DNA from: DASSNU01 sp035701265
Lineage (GTDB): Bacteria > Gemmatimonadota > Gemmatimonadetes > Gemmatimonadales > Gemmatimonadaceae
Direction: 5' to 3'
Assembly (NCBI GenBank): GCA_035701265.1
Contig: DASSNU010000007.1
Span: forward strand, 62,001-126,000
DNA: 64,000 bases
Part shown: in pieces, positions 62,488 to 64,000 of the stretch
Position numbering within the stretch: the first letter of the stretch is position 1
Layout of the letters: every line of letters starts with the position of its first letter
Notes under the pieces: model-generated
The model's database searches: none
The model's input: only the letters and a program-made list of their open reading frames with translations
Told to the model about the DNA's origin: nothing
Made by a program: the position numbers and the translations under genes

Positions 62488-63515
62488 GCGGCTTCGTGCT
62501 GGAGGACTTCATCATTGGACAGTCGGCGGCCATGCGCGCACTGCGCTCGGAGATCCGGCGACTGGCTGCGTCCCATCTCTCCGTGCTGGTGCTCGGACCA
62601 ACCGGGGCCGGCAAGGAGCTGGTCGCTCGCGCGCTGCACCAGTTGAGCGGCCGTCGCGGGCCATTCGTGGCAGTGAACGTGTGCGCCATCGCCGAACCCA
62701 TGTTCGAGGACACGTTCTTCGGGCACGTGAAGGGGGCGTATACCGGGGCAGCGGCCAACAGGCGCGGCTGTGTGGAGGAAGCGCATGAAGGGACGCTCTT
62801 CCTGGACGAGATCAGCGGGATCTCGCCGCTCATGCAGGCCAAGTTGCTCCGCGTCCTCGAGACGGGGACCTATCGACCCGTGGGAGCGGGCACGGACCGG
62901 CGCAGCGACATTCGCGTGGTGGCCGCGACCAATGAGGATGTGATGAACGAGCGGACCGCGGAGCGATTCCGGCGCGACCTGCTTCATCGTCTCAGTGGCG
63001 ACGTGATTGTGCTTCCGGCGTTGCACGAACGTCTCGAGGACGTGGCGCTCCTCGCGCGGCACTTCCTTACGATGGCGGCTCGAACGAGCGGTGTGGCTCC
63101 GGTGCTCGCCCAAGACGCTCTTCGCGCCCTCCGGAGGCATACGTGGCCCGGCAACGTGCGCGAGCTGCGGAACGTGGTGGAGCGAGCTCGTCTGCGCGCG
63201 GAGAACGGCGTCGTATCTCGCGACGTGGTGAACTCAGTATTGGCGCGAGCGCACTCCCCCGCCGGCGTGCGCGAGGATCTCGCGATCGAGCGGCACCAGT
63301 TACTCGACTTGCTCGACGAAGTGGGGTGGGACAAGCAGGCTGCGGCCGAACGGCTCTCGGTGCACGTGGCCACCGTGTACCGGTGGTTGAAGGCGATGGG
63401 GATCGACCCGCGGTACGGGCGGCTCACGCGAGGGGGTGCGACGAACGGTTTTCGCGCGAATTCGCGCGAATTCGCGCGAAAACCGGATGGCGCAGAGCGG
63501 GAGGTGCCAGGCTAA
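62484..63515 (+). CDS. Second sigma-54-type AAA+ activator, coupled to the secretin gene
   Basis: A 343-residue enhancer-binding protein. AAA+ motifs: GPTGAGKELVARALH (Walker A, about 39), GHVKGAYTGA (sigma-54 loop, again GAYTGA), EGTLFLDEISGI (Walker B), HRLSGDVIVLPALHERLEDV and WPGNVRELRNVVERAR (sensor II). The C-terminal HTH is WDKQAAAERLSVHVATVYRW. It has no receiver or sensor domain. Its ATG overlaps the gspD stop by four bases, so it belongs to the secretion operon. The last codons are an AT/GC palindromic repeat (63446-63485). Confidence 0.88.
   Translation: MSGFVLEDFIIGQSAAMRALRSEIRRLAASHLSVLVLGPTGAGKELVARALHQLSGRRGPFVAVNVCAIAEPMFEDTFFGHVKGAYTGAAANRRGCVEEAHEGTLFLDEISGISPLMQAKLLRVLETGTYRPVGAGTDRRSDIRVVAATNEDVMNERTAERFRRDLLHRLSGDVIVLPALHERLEDVALLARHFLTMAARTSGVAPVLAQDALRALRRHTWPGNVRELRNVVERARLRAENGVVSRDVVNSVLARAHSPAGVREDLAIERHQLLDLLDEVGWDKQAAAERLSVHVATVYRWLKAMGIDPRYGRLTRGGATNGFRANSREFARKPDGAEREVPG
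63446..63485. repeat. 40-bp perfect palindrome of three TTCGCGCGAA units
   Basis: Three back-to-back copies of the palindromic decamer TTCGCGCGAA (63451-63480) are flanked by CGGTT and AACCG, making the whole 40 bases a perfect palindrome. It lies in the coding sequence of the second activator, near its 3' end, and encodes part of its low-complexity tail (FRANSREFAR). Confidence 0.85.
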
Positions 63516-63626
63516 GCTGTTGGCACGCAGCACGTTGGAGCGTTGACCGATGCGGCACTCGGCGTGCTTTAGGGGTGCGACATCGAAGCGTTGCATCCCG
63601 TTCCGCTCTGACGCTGGAGGTCGCCG

Positions 63627-64000
63627 GTGCTGTCGCCGATGCGTTTGCCGAAGCTGGTGCCCGTGCTGCTCTCGTCCGTGGGTACGCCTGAGTGTGGCCG
63701 CCAGGCCTGTCGCGCTCGCGAGCTCTATCACATCGTCGGCACACGCCTGGGGGCGTGTGCGCGCCTTGGCGCTCTGCTGCTCGTGGTGTTTGTGGTGAGC
63801 TCACTGGGGCTCACGCGTAGCGCGAACGCACAGAACGGGTGCACGTCGATCGATCCTCCGTGTCCGCCAAACACGGCGCCGCACGTGTCGATCTCCCCCG
63901 CGGATGGCTTCACCACCACGAGCGCCGATCTCAAAGTCACAGTCGACGTGACGGACGACTTTCACCTCCAGTCGTACCAGGTGACGCTCACCGGCGCCAC
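63627..64000 (+). CDS. Secreted protein with Ig-like beginning, 5' end of a gene cut by the window
   Basis: An open frame runs from a GTG at 63627 (GGAGG six bases upstream) to the window end, giving about 124 residues without a stop. An ATG at 63639 is an alternative. A hydrophobic stretch (LLLVVFVVSSLGLTRSANA) preceded by about 50 basic, Cys-containing residues looks like an extended signal peptide, cut after SANA. The mature start (PHVSISPADGFTTTSADLKVTVDVTDD) resembles bacterial Ig-like repeats, so a long adhesin- or repeat-type surface protein is likely. It directly follows the secretion operon and could be a substrate; that is inference. Confidence 0.7.
   Translation, partial: MLSPMRLPKLVPVLLSSVGTPECGRQACRARELYHIVGTRLGACARLGALLLVVFVVSSLGLTRSANAQNGCTSIDPPCPPNTAPHVSISPADGFTTTSADLKVTVDVTDDFHLQSYQVTLTGA

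Noticed and set aside
63520..63538. Possible sigma-54 promoter TTGGCACG...TTGG before the last gene
   Set aside because: The -24 half is good, but the -12 element should be TTGC three bases closer; spacing for this sigma factor is strict.

Overview
The window is a GC-rich bacterial chromosome segment containing a replication origin. The gene set (dnaA, dnaN, rpmH, rnpA, yidD, yidC, mnmE, a GWxTD-domain lipoprotein, many small lipoproteins, a UPF0182 membrane protein) and the style of the proteins suggest a Gemmatimonadota-like bacterium. That assignment is inference; no similarity search was run. Nearly all sequence is coding and genes are tightly packed. I see no rRNA, tRNA, CRISPR array, prophage or insertion sequence.

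Layout. 1-10.4 kb (mostly minus strand): a lipoprotein running off the left edge, an MFS transporter, a DUF4031 protein, a type IV pilin-like protein, DNA polymerase I (polA), a cold-shock protein with a clear promoter and structured leader, a lytic transglycosylase and a GWxTD lipoprotein. 10.4-16.4 kb: a Ser/Thr kinase, a membrane histidine kinase, pyrE, an AraC-type regulator, RNase P RNA (rnpB) with promoter and terminator, and a lipoprotein. 16.4-24.2 kb is the origin region. dnaN and dnaA lie on the minus strand with oriC between them, marked by a DnaA box followed by four TAG trinucleotides (DnaA-trio). On the plus strand rpmH, rnpA, yidD, yidC, an MBL-fold hydrolase and mnmE follow from a promoter divergent from dnaA. 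rnpA overlaps rpmH.

24.2-33.6 kb: a DUF2268 metalloprotease, DUF2225 and DUF4177 proteins, a beta-CASP nuclease, a TetR regulator, a DUF218 protein, an unknown small protein, UPF0182, and a pterin pair (QueD/PTPS plus pterin-4a-carbinolamine dehydratase). 33.8-44 kb: two M16 peptidase subunits (one catalytic, one not), a Nudix hydrolase, an ECF sigma factor and its zinc-binding anti-sigma separated by an 18-bp-stem hairpin, then holA, a SPOR protein and mutS. 44-51 kb: an FAD/Fe-S dehydrogenase divergent from a sorbosone/glucose dehydrogenase-like lipoprotein, then a secreted DUF3857/transglutaminase protein with a strong terminator.

51-64 kb holds the most system-like locus: a complete-looking type II secretion (pseudopilus) operon in the order E-G-F-H-I-J-K-L-M-C-D, with overlapping reading frames throughout. 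It is preceded by one sigma-54-type AAA+ activator and ends with a second one overlapping the secretin gene. Neither activator has a receiver domain. A three-copy 14-bp operator-like array lies upstream of gspE, and a 40-bp perfect palindrome built from three identical decamers lies at the 3' end of the second activator. A secreted protein with an Ig-like start follows and runs off the right edge; it is a candidate substrate.

Recurring features are promoters whose -10 element sits 6-7 bases before the start codon (leaderless transcripts for pyrE, the Ser/Thr kinase, holA and the DUF218 gene), and scattered AT-rich patches with a shared core, some inside the coding sequences of polA, mnmE and mutS.
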